From Amoebidium appalachense (Eukaryota > Ichthyosporea): a DNA stretch of 64,000 nt. The notes under the pieces are model-generated. The model did not search any database. It saw only the letters and a program-made list of their open reading frames with translations, and had not been told where the DNA came from. Both the position numbers and the translations under genes were made by a program. Positions 22,205 to 32,524 of the stretch are shown one piece after another. The stretch lies in NCBI GenBank assembly GCA_963693365.1, contig CAVNZM010000007.1:1612001-1676000 (forward strand), written 5' to 3'. The number at the start of each line of letters is the position of its first letter. Positions within the stretch are counted from its first letter, which is position 1.

Positions 22205-22548
22205 TACACACACACACACACCTTGACACACACGCGGCCGTGTGCGCACATTCTTATCGACCACCGTGACGGAAGAATTGAAGTTACGTCTCATATAAAA
22301 AAAGCAAATCTGCTTACGTAGTTGGGAAGAAGGAAGGCCTAGGCCTGAAAAGGGGGAGGGGGGGGGGCCCGGGGGGGCCGGATCATGCACACATGTACAG
22401 TGTTCCAGGTGGTTGGTATCATCATGTAAGTTATTGTGGGGGGCCCTCAATTCCAGCACAACAACCATGATCATACTGTAATCCTCGTACGCGTGTTACC
22501 AGCGGGGGTGAGGGTGGGTGGGTGGGTGGGTGCACGTGTAGCTCGAGT

Positions 22549-22590
<42 letters not shown>

Positions 22591-22712
22591 CGAAGAGCGG
22601 GGATAAGTTTCCGGGAGGGGGGGGGGGGGGGGGGGGGGGGGGAAGATCAATCACGGGGCCCCGGGGGAGCCTCGGGTCCGGATTTGGGGAGCCTCAGGGG
22701 GGAGAGGGAAAG
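19641..22712. repeat. Intergenic simple repeats including a 600-bp CA-rich array
   Basis: Contains poly-G at 19739–19754 and 19792–19820, G-tracts at 20280–20370 and 20470–20520, a C-to-A tract at 20613–20657, TTTTTC repeats then poly-T and poly-G at 20957–21074, poly-C at 21480–21503, a long CA-rich array interrupted by TGTCACAC-type units (21620–22220), and poly-G at 22551–22590 and 22619–22642. A 52-bp segment at 20392–20443 matches 30072–30124. No gene was recognised. Confidence 0.75.
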
Positions 22713-22906
22713 GGGTTTACGCTGTTTACTCGAGGCAAAGAGAACCAGTCTCAGGTATGGGGGGGGGGGTTTTGCTCGGAATATCCCCTCAGCGGTATAT
22801 CATGATCACGTACATAGATGTCGGGTGGTGACTATATATCAGGGTTTACTTTCTCTACGAGACACCATAAAGACTACAAGGAGAAATCAATTAGTTGGGG
22901 TTCCCC

Positions 22907-22947
<41 letters not shown>

Positions 22948-22979
22948 GGGCTCCCCTCGGGACACTCGGTATCAGCTGG

Positions 22980-23032
<53 letters not shown>

Positions 23033-23695
23033 TGTGTGTGTGTGCGCGTGCGCTATAATTTTGTAGTGATGTGTTTCTCAAGCCAATCAATACATCTAAT
23101 AAACAGGTCGTAGTTACGCGTGTTTAGTATAAAATCAAGGATGTTGTAATTTACAGGTAGGCTATCTTTCTGGGTGTCTGTTGTGAATGTGACGTGTGTG
23201 TGTTGCGGTATTATGTGGTCTATCAAACTACATTTGGCGATACATGACCGGTTAAACTGGTGTGTGTGTGTGTTGTTTGGGCATGCAAATGATGCCACCT
23301 TATACTTATTAGATCTCCACTGTATAGCACGTGTACAGTAAAAGCGTGGTAATTGATCAATAATACCATCAGCTAGAGAAAGACCAGTTCTACAGGAAGG
23401 TAATATGTATTTAGGTGTTATACACTTGCGAGTGCCATATTTGGCAATATGGTTGAGGCGGTCAGTATATATAAAACGAGACATAAGGCTTAGTTTTTCA
23501 AGGTGTATGCTTTCATCGGGTCTAGTGTCGTGTGGTATCTTTTTCCATTTGTTATATTGCGTGGTTATCTTGTGATTGTGTACATGTTTAATAAGTAAGT
23601 GGCAGTCCAAAGTCACACACACACTATTGCGGGGTTTATTTGTATTTGTGCCCAGGGGAGAAGGGGAGAGAGAGGGGAGGGAAAGGGAGGGGAAG
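22713..23695 (-). repeat. Left arm of ~1 kb inverted repeat
   Basis: On the minus strand this reads almost identically to 31500–32484. Order in element orientation: pyrimidine-rich block, TGGGCACAAATACAAATAAA, a 189-codon frame, (CA)n, GGGGCTCC-type block, poly-A, then CCCCAACTAATTGATTTC and a tail ending near GTAAACCCC. The tail lies at low coordinates here. The arms face each other across 7.8 kb containing the receptor-like gene. Boundaries are approximate because both ends lie in low-complexity sequence. Confidence 0.85.
23053..23622 (-). CDS. 189-codon ORF of unknown function, inverted-repeat copy A
   Basis: This is an uninterrupted frame with balanced amino-acid composition, unlike the repeat-derived frames around it. 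The frame is open before position 1, so the first residue is uncertain and it may be the last exon of something longer. It is rich in His, Ile, Thr and Cys; no signal peptide or membrane segment is seen. The C-terminus has a short helical pattern (ILDFILN…YDLFIRCIDWLEKH) resembling the end of the second repeated ORF family at 28651. The facing copy differs at only seven residues, and at least one silent base difference is also seen. I recognise no family. Candidates are a domesticated or mobile-element protein, or an old viral gene family member; none is demonstrated. Confidence 0.5.
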   Translation of the reverse strand: MCVTLDCHLLIKHVHNHKITTQYNKWKKIPHDTRPDESIHLEKLSLMSRFIYTDRLNHIAKYGTRKCITPKYILPSCRTGLSLADGIIDQLPRFYCTRAIQWRSNKYKVASFACPNNTHTHQFNRSCIAKCSLIDHIIPQHTHVTFTTDTQKDSLPVNYNILDFILNTRNYDLFIRCIDWLEKHITTKL

Positions 23696-24119
23696 GAATC
23701 ATTTACTCAACCTGCTGAAAAAGTTCTGGATTGCGTGTTTTTTTCTTTTTTCTTCTTTTGTTCGAACACATGAACAAACGAGATGATATGGACTCCGATC
23801 ACAGTCACTAGTACATACTGGTAGGCACGGAGTCTCGGGAAAAAAAGGATCCGGTATTAAGACTGGACCCCGGCCGCGGGGGGGGAATGTGCTGAACGAC
23901 GCGTAGGTGCACACACACTGTGCTGTGATGAGTTGTCGGCACCAAGGCCAACAGCCGCAACAGTACTTCCACCCAACAAGATATATATACATGTAAAAAA
24001 AATGGTGCTACACTCTAAGTTACATCATACAAGTTTTAAGTGGAGATATAACGTATCAGATAGACAGTCATTTATATCATATGTGGAGATGGCTTTAATT
24101 TTTTATTTTTTTTTTCTTT

Positions 24120-24158
<39 letters not shown>

Positions 24159-24480
24159 CGCCATGTGACTACTCTCTGACTCGGATTTCGACGTCGACCT
24201 GACAGCTGCAGGCCGAAGCCGGATCCCCGCCATGATAGGTCATGACCTACAAAAAAGAAATGCATTTGCGCCTGTCACATGCTGTACATACCAAGTAAAG
24301 CTATTCGTGCTGCAATACCACTCATGATGATACATGCTGTGTCAAAGAAGGGTTTCATGTAGTCTCCACGCTATGTACCCACTGGCTTACCTATATTCTT
24401 TGCTCCTATTCCTATAAGTGGCCAGGCACTACTAGTACTACACATGTCGCCTGGAGACAGTGCACGTGAATTCATTGATT
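23696..24480. other. Intergenic, no recognised feature
   Basis: Mostly unique sequence with a poly-T tract at 24125–24156. No splice-bounded coding segment could be supported. Confidence 0.6.
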
Positions 24481-24521
24481 AGCCCCGTTCATGACCCGTT
24501 CATAATGGGCCCTATCCATGA

Positions 24522-24570
24522 TGCATGATCCACGGCCATCTAGAGACTCTAGATGGCCGTGTGCATGATC
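24522..24570. repeat. 31-bp perfect palindrome flanked by 9-bp direct repeats
   Basis: CACGGCCATCTAGAG, a single A, then CTCTAGATGGCCGTG form a perfect 15-bp-arm palindrome at 24531–24561. It is bordered directly on both sides by TGCATGATC (24522–24530 and 24562–24570). The layout looks like a tiny palindromic insertion with a target-site duplication, or a dimeric protein-binding site. Confidence 0.7.
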
Positions 24571-25423
24571 ATAAAGGCAACTGATGAGCAATCATTGAAC
24601 ATTGCCAAGTAATGGGATTAGCTTATTATCACGCACTTGCAATGACCGCAATCCTACCCAAAAGCTCCCAACATTGTCGTTTTATTTAGTTCCCCTTGGG
24701 GAGAGCAATACGATCAAAATATAGGATTGGCCAACAACCTGCCTTATCTTTTTTTATGCACACCCGGAGTTACTCCAAGTTACGTATATTAGAAAGGCCC
24801 TACATACACTGTAATGCGCTGTGCACGCACGCCCCGAGGGCCCCAGCCCTATTGGTCCACTGCCAGAACGTCAACGGCAAAACGGGCTGGTGGCCGAAAT
24901 ATGATTGGGCACACCGTGATGCGCATCCTACCAAATACGGCGCTCTATCCAAGGAACAGCCACTTTGCCGCGTTTTATCATGTGCAGTGGTGCATACAAC
25001 TCTAAGATCATACAATGCCCCTACATAGGTTGTACAGTAGTGGGCCGTCACATTGAAACCGTTGTCAAACCCAAGCTTGGTTACCGATGAAAGTACTTGC
25101 ATATGCTGCAAGGCTTGAAGCTTTCCATATGCTGATATGCACTGTCAGGGAGAGCCCAGCCCGTTCTTCTTCGTCTGTTAGATCTATTATCTTTGTTGCC
25201 ATGGTGAAGGCAAGCTCAGCCTACCGCGTGTATATGCATATTCCTACTTTTTTTTATTGACTATACTTTACGTACATACACATGATGTATAGTATACCTA
25301 CATGTATAAAATCATGTGTGCAAGTTTAAGTATTGGAATCCTGTGTTGCAATGATGATGTGATGAGACACGAACTAATGTTTCGGTTTAGCAGCTAGACG
25401 TGCCCCACCTTGATGCACCGATC
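24571..25423. other. Upstream region of the receptor-like gene
   Basis: Unique sequence without recognised genes. Short TACATGTA-like AT-rich palindromes occur at 25270–25320. A YAG (TTTCGGTTTAG) just before 25391 could be an acceptor for an untranslated first exon. Confidence 0.4.
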
Positions 25424-26712
25424 ATGAGTAAACACAAAGAAATGCTCTCGGGTAGGCCCGAGTGTGATGAGGATGTAGCATCCAAATGTTTAGAAAGTAA
25501 GGATACGAAGACAAGCAAAGCAAATGCAAACTTAGGCATCACTACTTTGTCTCCAACGGACAACAACAATGATGACGGTGGGGAAAGTTCTTCTTTTCAT
25601 GTTCAACCACTCAGCTTCAACAGTGGACCTTCACAATGCAAGAGCGACGAAAAGTTGTCGAAAGATATACATATATCATCCACACACACGTTCAGAAGTG
25701 ATACATGCGTAGTTACAGCTCTAAATACAGACACGCGTACAGAAAAACAAGAGAACGGAAACACGGATCCTGTGGGACATGCACAACAGCACTTTGGTAA
25801 CGTATACCAACGCACTACACTTGTTATATTCTTCATAGTTTTCGGTTTTCTAATTGCAATGGAAGGGACACTGCTCTACCTCGTCTATATAGCGGCACCT
25901 ATGGCTCCTTGGGTACGCTTCCAGTATGCATATGAAGATCTTAGAGATGAGTACACCGCACTCGAAAAGACGGATTATTTCGTGGATAGCTCTACAGTGA
26001 TGGCGAGACAACAATTAAGGTAAGCACACTTCTACTAGTGCAGACTGGGCTAGCATCACACGTGGTTCAACATACTAGCATACACGCGCATGCACACACC
26101 GTGGCATGCACACACACACACACAGAGAGAGAGGATCACGGGTTTGCACGGCACCATACAGATCCACACACATATGCACACCGTATGAGACACTGATTAG
26201 TGTGTGTGTGTGTGTGTGTGCATGTATGTGTGTGTTTTATGGGTGCTGTGTAAGTATGTGCACGTGTGTTGCGTGTGTGCTTGCGTGTACACGTGGGAGC
26301 ATCGGTGTGTGGGTGTACACGTGTGTGCGTTCCCACGTCTGCGTACAAATATATACCTGTGTGTATATGGGTGTGAGTGTGTCAGTGTGTGTGTGTGTGT
26401 GTGACGCTTGATGGGTGTAGGTGTGTGAGTGTGTGGGCGTGTGCACAGATGCACTTCATACGGACATAGCATAATACAACCGGTTGCCATTATTGTGATA
26501 CACACCTGGAACACAAACGTACAGATCTCACATACACACAAGAACCGCCTGCCCCTATGTACCGGCAATGCTGGAGTATAAAACCTGGGCTAAGTATGCA
26601 CTAGTAGCTAGACTTGGTAATGGTGTGTTAAATTAACTAATTGCACTATCAGCACCCTACTAGGGCACTGTCGGTGCTGTGTGGAAGACGGTAGTTCCTT
26701 CGAGGGCCCCCT

Positions 26713-26743
<31 letters not shown>

Positions 26744-27541
26744 CCGGGGACAAAAAGGGATAATTTTTTTGAAAAAAAAAAAAAAAAAAAGAAAGCAGAT
26801 ACACAACACATGTACAAAAATTAACCCGATTTTTGCTCCCCCAGCAAATACTACATCGCCGGAGAGAACTTCAACAATGTGCTTCAGATAGCCTATGCAG
26901 AAGGGCAGGTTGTCAAGATATACGAATTTATCTGGTATTCTATCACACTAGTTTTCGTTGTATGTCTCATGCTTGCAGCCTACAAACACCGCAATCATCC
27001 TAATGTCAGGTCACGCGGACATCAATTTCTTGCATTTTCCCTGTGTTCCGGTCTTCTACTTGTAGTTTCCACCGGCATAACCAGTTCAAATTACTTGATG
27101 TTATGGCCCATGTTCAAATATCCAGACGCCCAGAATCCGGATAACTTTACCACAATCACGAAAATTCGCTTCAACTATCTACATGCCCTAATCATAAACA
27201 TTTCTTCTGGCTGCTTTTTCCTCGCCTGTTTTCTTTGGTCGATGATCATGCGTCAACGTATGATATCTTACATTTTCAATCACTGTCTGCGCCGTCGGAA
27301 AAATTTGGAATACTTTGAACCTTTACCTATTGGAATTTTCTTGTCTATTGTGATGGCAACACCATACATATGGTGGTATTTTGCGTGGGAGATGGATCCG
27401 AGGAAAACGGCGGAAAGTTGTGTTGGCACGATTATTTTGGGCATAAGTATGTCGGCTGCGTTTAGTTACTACACGTGGAGGAGCCGAAAGGCTCATCTCA
27501 AGGTATGGACTGTGTACACATAGGTGTTCCCTTTTTCTTTT

Positions 27542-27572
<31 letters not shown>

Positions 27573-27601
27573 GTGGGTGTGTACGTTTGGGTGTGTTTGG
27601 G

Positions 27602-27641
<40 letters not shown>

Positions 27642-28118
27642 TCGAGGAGTGACGGACGTGTATCATTTTCTTGTTTCTTGTTCAGACCTTATCGTTTTAC
27701 GCATTGAAACATAGAGACATGAAAAATATACAATATTGATGCATGCATACATGATGTGTCTGTTTATACAGGCACGGTCGTTTACAAAATGTAAGCACGA
27801 TATGGGCAAAGACAAACGCAGACACACAGGCACCTGTATCTTTTTGCACACACATACGCACACACACACACATACACACACAATAGGCTAGGGCCAAAAC
27901 TCGCATAATCTTTATACATAAATGTCGTCTTATCCCTGTATATTCGAAATCGACCATGCGATTTGAAGGTTCAAACGAGCTGCTGTTACCATATTTAGTA
28001 ACCCATATGTAGTAGACTTACATTCCCTCAAATTTTCCCCCTCTCAGTCCCTGCACCCCTCGACCCTTCACACAAACCCACTCAGCATCAATGCGTATGC
28101 ATGTGTGCAACACATACG

Positions 28119-28188
<70 letters not shown>

Positions 28189-28289
28189 TAAACAGTTTTC
28201 AGACTGGCACAGCAACGTCCGTACGATCGTGGGAATCCTTTTCCCGTCACTGGGTTTGTTATTATTCTGTATGACATGGGGGATGAACA
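25424..28289 (+). CDS. Seven-transmembrane receptor-like protein, 3' end unresolved
   Basis: Probable plasma-membrane G-protein-coupled receptor. Exons: 25424–26019, 26845–27502, 28196–28289 (the last border is less certain), all GT/AG with agreeing phases, covering about 450 residues. The N-terminal ~130 residues are polar and Ser/Thr/Asp-rich; a hydrophobic segment follows (TLVIFFIVFGFLIAMEGTLL), then an ~80-residue loop. The next helices are FIWYSITLVFVVCLMLAAY, FLAFSLCSGLLLVVSTG, ALIINISSGCFFLACFLW, IGIFLSIVMATPYIWWYFAW, VGTIILGISMSAAFSYYTW and VRTIVGILFPSLGLLLFCMT. The basic loop YKHRNHPNVRSRG after the second helix resembles the first intracellular loop of class C and RGS-linked protist receptors. 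If so, the first segment is an extra anchor and a last helix is still missing downstream. Sequence from about 28355 belongs to a repeated unit, so the gene may be truncated there or may continue to an exon I could not identify. Confidence 0.6.
26020..26844. repeat. First intron of the receptor-like gene
   Basis: Contains (TG)n and (CA)n patches at 26080–26410, a G-tract at 26713–26741 and a poly-A run at 26773–26790, before a CTCCCCCAG acceptor. Confidence 0.7.
27503..28195. repeat. Second intron of the receptor-like gene
   Basis: Contains poly-T at 27546–27572, poly-G at 27602–27640 and (CA)n at 28126–28186, then the AAATAAACAG acceptor. No coding sequence was seen. Confidence 0.65.
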
Positions 28290-28650
28290 CGGTAATCGCC
28301 CATGCATGCTGTTATTCTTCGCTAGGACGCTTGGCAGTTAATCTATATTTTACAGATCAGTTAGTTGGGGTTCTCGTTCAGGCTAAGTATGCAGACCTTA
28401 TCCCACCACTCACTCAGAGAAGTGTATCAATGGCTCTTACGAAATTTATGTAGAACATGTATAGGGATTAGTTGTAAAGGTATCCATAATATTTTTCCTG
28501 CTTATTTTATTTGCTGTTCAGTTGACGAGGGTCCATGTTCAGGCTAGATATGCAGATGTTAAACTTACCGAGATATACTTTTAAATACTTATCTCCTTTA
28601 TTTTTCTCTTCCACTAGCAATATGTTACTTGGTTTCATACTCAATATCCT

Positions 28651-29094
28651 TTGCTTCATCGTTGTGATAAAGAGTATCATGGTAGGGCTCTTGAGCCTGT
28701 GCTTCTTTTTATATTAGAGACTCGTCTGTTTTCTTTACAATCGTTGTGTAAATTAGCTACTTATATTTATCCCTCCTCTCGTAAACCTACCACACTTACC
28801 CATTTTGCAATTCTAACCCCTCCTTGTGATATAGTTTGGAAATGTTTGTTTTGGCGCTGTAACCTTTGTTTCCATAAATGTTTGTGCCAATTTTGTGCAG
28901 AACCTTGTTCTCGTAAACACTTAGATAGATGTATTTATTTGTCTCAGATTATTCCGTTAGAAATTAGAAGACTGGCTTATTTATATAATCCTGATCTTAC
29001 GTTTATTGACTATCTGTTGAACCACGGTATGTTTAACGAGTTTTCTAAGGTGTATGATTATTTAAGTCGTTATCTCCTCCGTATCCGAGAGTGA
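28651..29094 (+). CDS. Cysteine-rich ORF of repeated family, probably a 3' exon
   Basis: This 147-codon frame ends at a TGA. It is open before 28651, so the true start may lie upstream or the frame may be a terminal exon entered from the CCACTAG at about 28615. Distinctive features are a SLQSLCKLATYIY segment that resembles the first helix of a SOCS box, a cluster with nine cysteines (CLFWRCNLCFHKCLCQFC and CAEPC), and a C-terminal IDYLLNHGMFNEFSKVYDYL helix pair. A decayed copy is at 52872–53390. A hairpin and AATAAA follow. The function is not known and the SOCS-box resemblance is only a lead. Confidence 0.45.
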   Translation: MLHRCDKEYHGRALEPVLLFILETRLFSLQSLCKLATYIYPSSRKPTTLTHFAILTPPCDIVWKCLFWRCNLCFHKCLCQFCAEPCSRKHLDRCIYLSQIIPLEIRRLAYLYNPDLTFIDYLLNHGMFNEFSKVYDYLSRYLLRIRE

Positions 29095-29116
29095 GGGCTT
29101 TTGTATTTTCTTCTCC

Positions 29117-29168
29117 GAGATATCGGTGATATCTCGATGGCTTCTATTTTGCTGAGCATATCAATAAA
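29117..29168 (+). terminator. Stem-loop and AATAAA 3'-end signal
   Basis: GAGATATC, GGT, GATATCTC form an 8-bp perfect hairpin 23 nt after the stop codon, and AATAAA follows at 29163–29168. In the decayed copy at 52.9 kb the hairpin is degenerate while the AATAAA-like end is still recognisable. This supports the unit being, or deriving from, a polyadenylated transcript. Confidence 0.5.
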
Positions 29169-29520
29169 GTCATAATAAAAATAAAACATACCTAGGACAT
29201 GTATCATGAGAAGTAGTTGTAAAGGTATCCAAATTATTATTTGTGTTACTCAGTAATATCAGTTATTTCTTGCTGTTCAGTTGACCGAGGTTCTTGTTCA
29301 GGCTAGATATGCAGATCTTTTATTTATTCAAGATTCTATATGTGTGTGTTTGACTGCTCTCACGGATGATGACGTGTGTAACGTTATCCTAATTTTAAAG
29401 CTCCCAACCCGATAATGATTTCTGTGGTTTTGTAATTGTCAAGGATTAGGGTTTCAGGGCATGAATGTAAACTCACATAATAATGATCTAGGAAAAAAAT
29501 CGGGGTCTTTAGTTAGCATT

Positions 29521-29687
29521 TAGCAGTACATAATCATCGGTTCCTTTTTAGGCTATAAACCAACTTGACACCATGCATCTTAATATTCAGTAACGCACTC
29601 TTTTAGCAGTACATAATCTTCCGTTCCTTTCTGGGCTAATAAACCAACTTGACACCATGCATCTTGATATTTAGTAACGTACTCGAT
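29521..29687. repeat. 83-bp tandem duplication
   Basis: Two units with a period of 83 bp (29521–29603 and 29604–29687) begin TAGCAGTACATAATC and share ACCAACTTGACACCATGCAT. They differ at about ten positions. No function was seen. Confidence 0.8.
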
Positions 29688-29844
29688 TGCCGTTATTATA
29701 ATACAGTGTACATTGTTTTTATTACGTTTGGCACGGTGCTTTACCTATTGACTCTTATGCAAACATCAGCCTAGTGCCGATCGATTTTAAAAAAAAAATG
29801 TTATGTGGGGGGGAGGGTGTGTGTGTTTGTGTGTGTGTGTTGGG

Positions 29845-29990
29845 GGGGGGAGGGGAGAGGGGTAGAATGCGCAATACGGTACGATGCACAACTACACGAT
29901 GAAAAACACGGTGCAGGACACATACAAGGGCAAACATTTAAGTATGCAACATTAGCAACACGCGTGCAGTATGCAACATCAGCAGGGGGC
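29845..29990 (-). mobile_element. SINE-like tail copy, minus orientation
   Basis: On the minus strand it reads TGATGTTGCATACT, a GTTTGCCCTTGTATGTGTCC-type block and an end in GCGCATTCTACCCC. These match the 3' half of the copies at 12283 and 42031. The plus-strand G-tract and TG run next to it (29817–29860) correspond to the C/(CA)n tail. Confidence 0.65.
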
Positions 29991-29999
29991 TTTGTGTGT

Positions 30000-30060
<61 letters not shown>

Positions 30061-30229
30061 ATACTATAAAAGACGGAGCCTGGTTGTACATGCATACGAC
30101 CAGGTGGTTGGGGAACGAGCTCACCATGCGCCTCTGGCCGTTATCAGTATTTTTAATTTTTTATTTTATTTTTTATTTGTTTCTTTCTTTTTCTTTTTCT
30201 TTTTTTTTTGTGGTGGTGGTGGTGGTGGT

Positions 30230-30262
<33 letters not shown>

Positions 30263-30738
30263 TGGGTGAAGGAAAAGCTCTATGGTACAGTGTGTCGGGA
30301 GACCATTCGGAAGAAAGAATTTGGGGTGTGTGCATGGGGTTAGGGATTTTTGAATTTGAAATTGGGGGGGGGGAGGGGGGGGGGGAGTGGTAAATACCGG
30401 TGTCCCCCCTGGTGGTACCCCCCTCCCCGCCCTCCCCAAGGTAGCCGCAGGGGTGGGTGCCCCCCCCCCCCCCCCCCCCCCCCCCTTCCCCCCCCTGCAT
30501 GCGCGTGATCATGGCGCAATGGTTAAAGAGTCTCCGAAGTTTCCACCCCCACAGACGGTATTCGTTTTGGCCACTGATGCATATATATCCCGTTCCTCTT
30601 CCTCCTCCCCCCCCCTCCCGCCCCATACACACACACATTCACGTGCACACACACACACGTACGACACACACGCGCGCGCACCCATACATGCGCACACGCA
30701 CGTGCACGCGCGCGCATGCGCGGCCGTACACGCACACG

Positions 30739-30771
<33 letters not shown>

Positions 30772-30909
30772 GTACACACAGTGTCACACACAAACACACA
30801 ACACGCGCACACACACATGCACAGACACGCGCGCGCGCGCACGTGCCCGTACACGCACGCGCACACGCACACACATGCACACTGTGACAGTGTCACACAC
30901 ACACACACA

Positions 30910-30949
<40 letters not shown>

Positions 30950-30963
30950 TCACACCCGTTCGT

Positions 30964-31005
<42 letters not shown>

Positions 31006-31499
31006 CCGGGGGGGGGGGGGGGGGTATGACCGTATGGCATATAGCCTGAGTTGCAAGTGATCAAGGAATCCTATTAGTTAGCCTCAATGTTTACGTTTTG
31101 GCTGCCAGTGTATGTAAACTGCTGCTGATTATAGTATTTTATGTGATCAGGTTATCTGCACACCCCTCCATCCTTCTATTAGACTTACATTTATTCGCAC
31201 TTTTGTCTTCCCGGCATGTGAATATGGTTTACCCCTTCTCGCCGCTTGGATCAAGAAAGAGAGAACTAGAGCGCTTAACCCCTTGGCATATTTCCTTGAA
31301 GTAGAAGTTGCCTCCTTTCTATCTAACAACTGTTGTAAACCTGGGCCTGTAACGCTCTCGATACATGGTCTGGTCCCAATAGCTGCTAGAGTATCCTATC
31401 TCGCGCTGAAATTCAATAAGCCGCTATAAGCCGCTTAAAGAAGTATTTGCCCTCCCACCCTCTCTTCTCTATCCGCCCTGTCCCCTCCTCACCTCTCCC
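29991..31499. repeat. Intergenic simple repeats
   Basis: Poly-G at 30014–30059 and 30230–30260, G- and C-tracts at 30365–30490, CA-rich array at 30626–30950, and a C-tract meeting a G-tract at 30966–31024 (a possible large hairpin). The interval 31030–31490 looks unique with no supported gene; it ends in pyrimidine-rich sequence leading into the right arm of the inverted repeat. Confidence 0.7.
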
Positions 31500-32137
31500 C
31501 TCTTTCCTTCCCTCTCTCTCCCCTTCTCCCCTGGGCACAAATACAAATAAACCCCGCAAAAGTGTGTGTGTCTTTGGACTGCCACTTACTTATTGAACAT
31601 GTACACAATCACAAGATAATCACGCAATATAACAAATGGAAAAAGATACCACACGACACTAGACCCGATGAAAGCATACACCTTGAAAAACTAAGCCTTA
31701 TGTCTCGTTTTATATATACTGACCGCCTCAACCATATTGCCAAATATGGCACTCGCAAATGTATAACACCTAAATACATATTACCTTCCTGTAGAACTGG
31801 TCTTTCTCTAGCTGAAGGTATTATTGATCAATTACCACGCTTTTACTGTACACGTGCTATACAGTGGAGATCTAATAAGTATAAGGTGGCATCATTTGCA
31901 TGCCCAAACAACACACACACACACCAGATTAACCGGTCATGTATCGCCAAATGTAGTTTGATAGACCACATAATACTGCAACACACACACGTCACATTCA
32001 CAACAGACACTCAGAAAGATAGCCTACCTGTAAATTACAACATCCTTGATTTTATACTAAACACGCGTAACTACGACCTGTTTATTAGATGTATTGATTG
32101 GCTTGAGAAACACATCACTACAAAATTCTAGCGCACG

Positions 32138-32226
<89 letters not shown>

Positions 32227-32257
32227 CCAGCTGATACCGAGTGTCCCAGGGGAGCCC

Positions 32258-32288
<31 letters not shown>

Positions 32289-32484
32289 CGGGGAACCCCA
32301 ACTAATTGATTTCTCTTTGTAGTCTTTATGGTGTCTCGTAGAGAAAGTAAACCCTGATATCATAGTCATCACCCGACATCTATGTACGTGATCATGATAT
32401 ATACCGCTGAGGGGATATTCCGAGCAAAAACCCCCCCATACCTGAGACTGGTTCTCTTTGCCTCGAGTAAACAGCGTAAACCCC
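31500..32484 (+). repeat. Right arm of ~1 kb inverted repeat
   Basis: This is a near-identical inverted copy of 22713–23695 with the same internal order: pyrimidine block, TGGGCACAAATACAAATAAA, the 189-codon frame, (CA)n (32140–32225), GGGGAGCCCC, poly-A (32263–32288), CCCCAACTAATTGATTTC and an end near GTAAACCCC. The arms differ mainly in repeat lengths and scattered substitutions. Confidence 0.85.
31562..32131 (+). CDS. 189-codon ORF of unknown function, inverted-repeat copy B
   Basis: It is intact, with seven residue differences from the copy on the opposite strand at 23053–23622. The frame opens upstream without an obvious ATG, since the first codon counted is GTG. It stops at TAG just before a GCGC run and (CA)n. 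Both copies keep an open frame, but most of the differences I compared change the residue, which argues for a young duplication rather than long purifying selection. The function is unrecognised. Confidence 0.5.
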   Translation: MCVSLDCHLLIEHVHNHKIITQYNKWKKIPHDTRPDESIHLEKLSLMSRFIYTDRLNHIAKYGTRKCITPKYILPSCRTGLSLAEGIIDQLPRFYCTRAIQWRSNKYKVASFACPNNTHTHQINRSCIAKCSLIDHIILQHTHVTFTTDTQKDSLPVNYNILDFILNTRNYDLFIRCIDWLEKHITTKF

Positions 32485-32524
32485 ATATATTTTTTACCTT
32501 CACATGATGTCAGCCTATGGGGTG

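Larger units (their letters stand above)
28455..29325 (+). repeat. Repeated unit with ~110-bp flanking direct repeats
   Basis: The segment GTAGTTGTAAAGGTATCC to GTTCAGTTGACCGAGG to CAGGCTAGATATGCAGAT occurs at about 28455–28560 and again at 29198–29325, bracketing the cysteine-rich frame. A third partial copy is at 28355–28397. The arrangement is LTR-like but too short for a canonical LTR. An alternative is a tandemly duplicated gene segment. A decayed inverted copy of the interior and its 3' end lies at 52872–53390. Confidence 0.6.

Noticed and set aside
21620-22220. Possible CRISPR-like or tandem-repeat array with TGTCACAC spacers
   Set aside because: Units are irregular CA dinucleotide runs with varied interruptions; there are no equal-length repeats and spacers, and the genome is eukaryotic.
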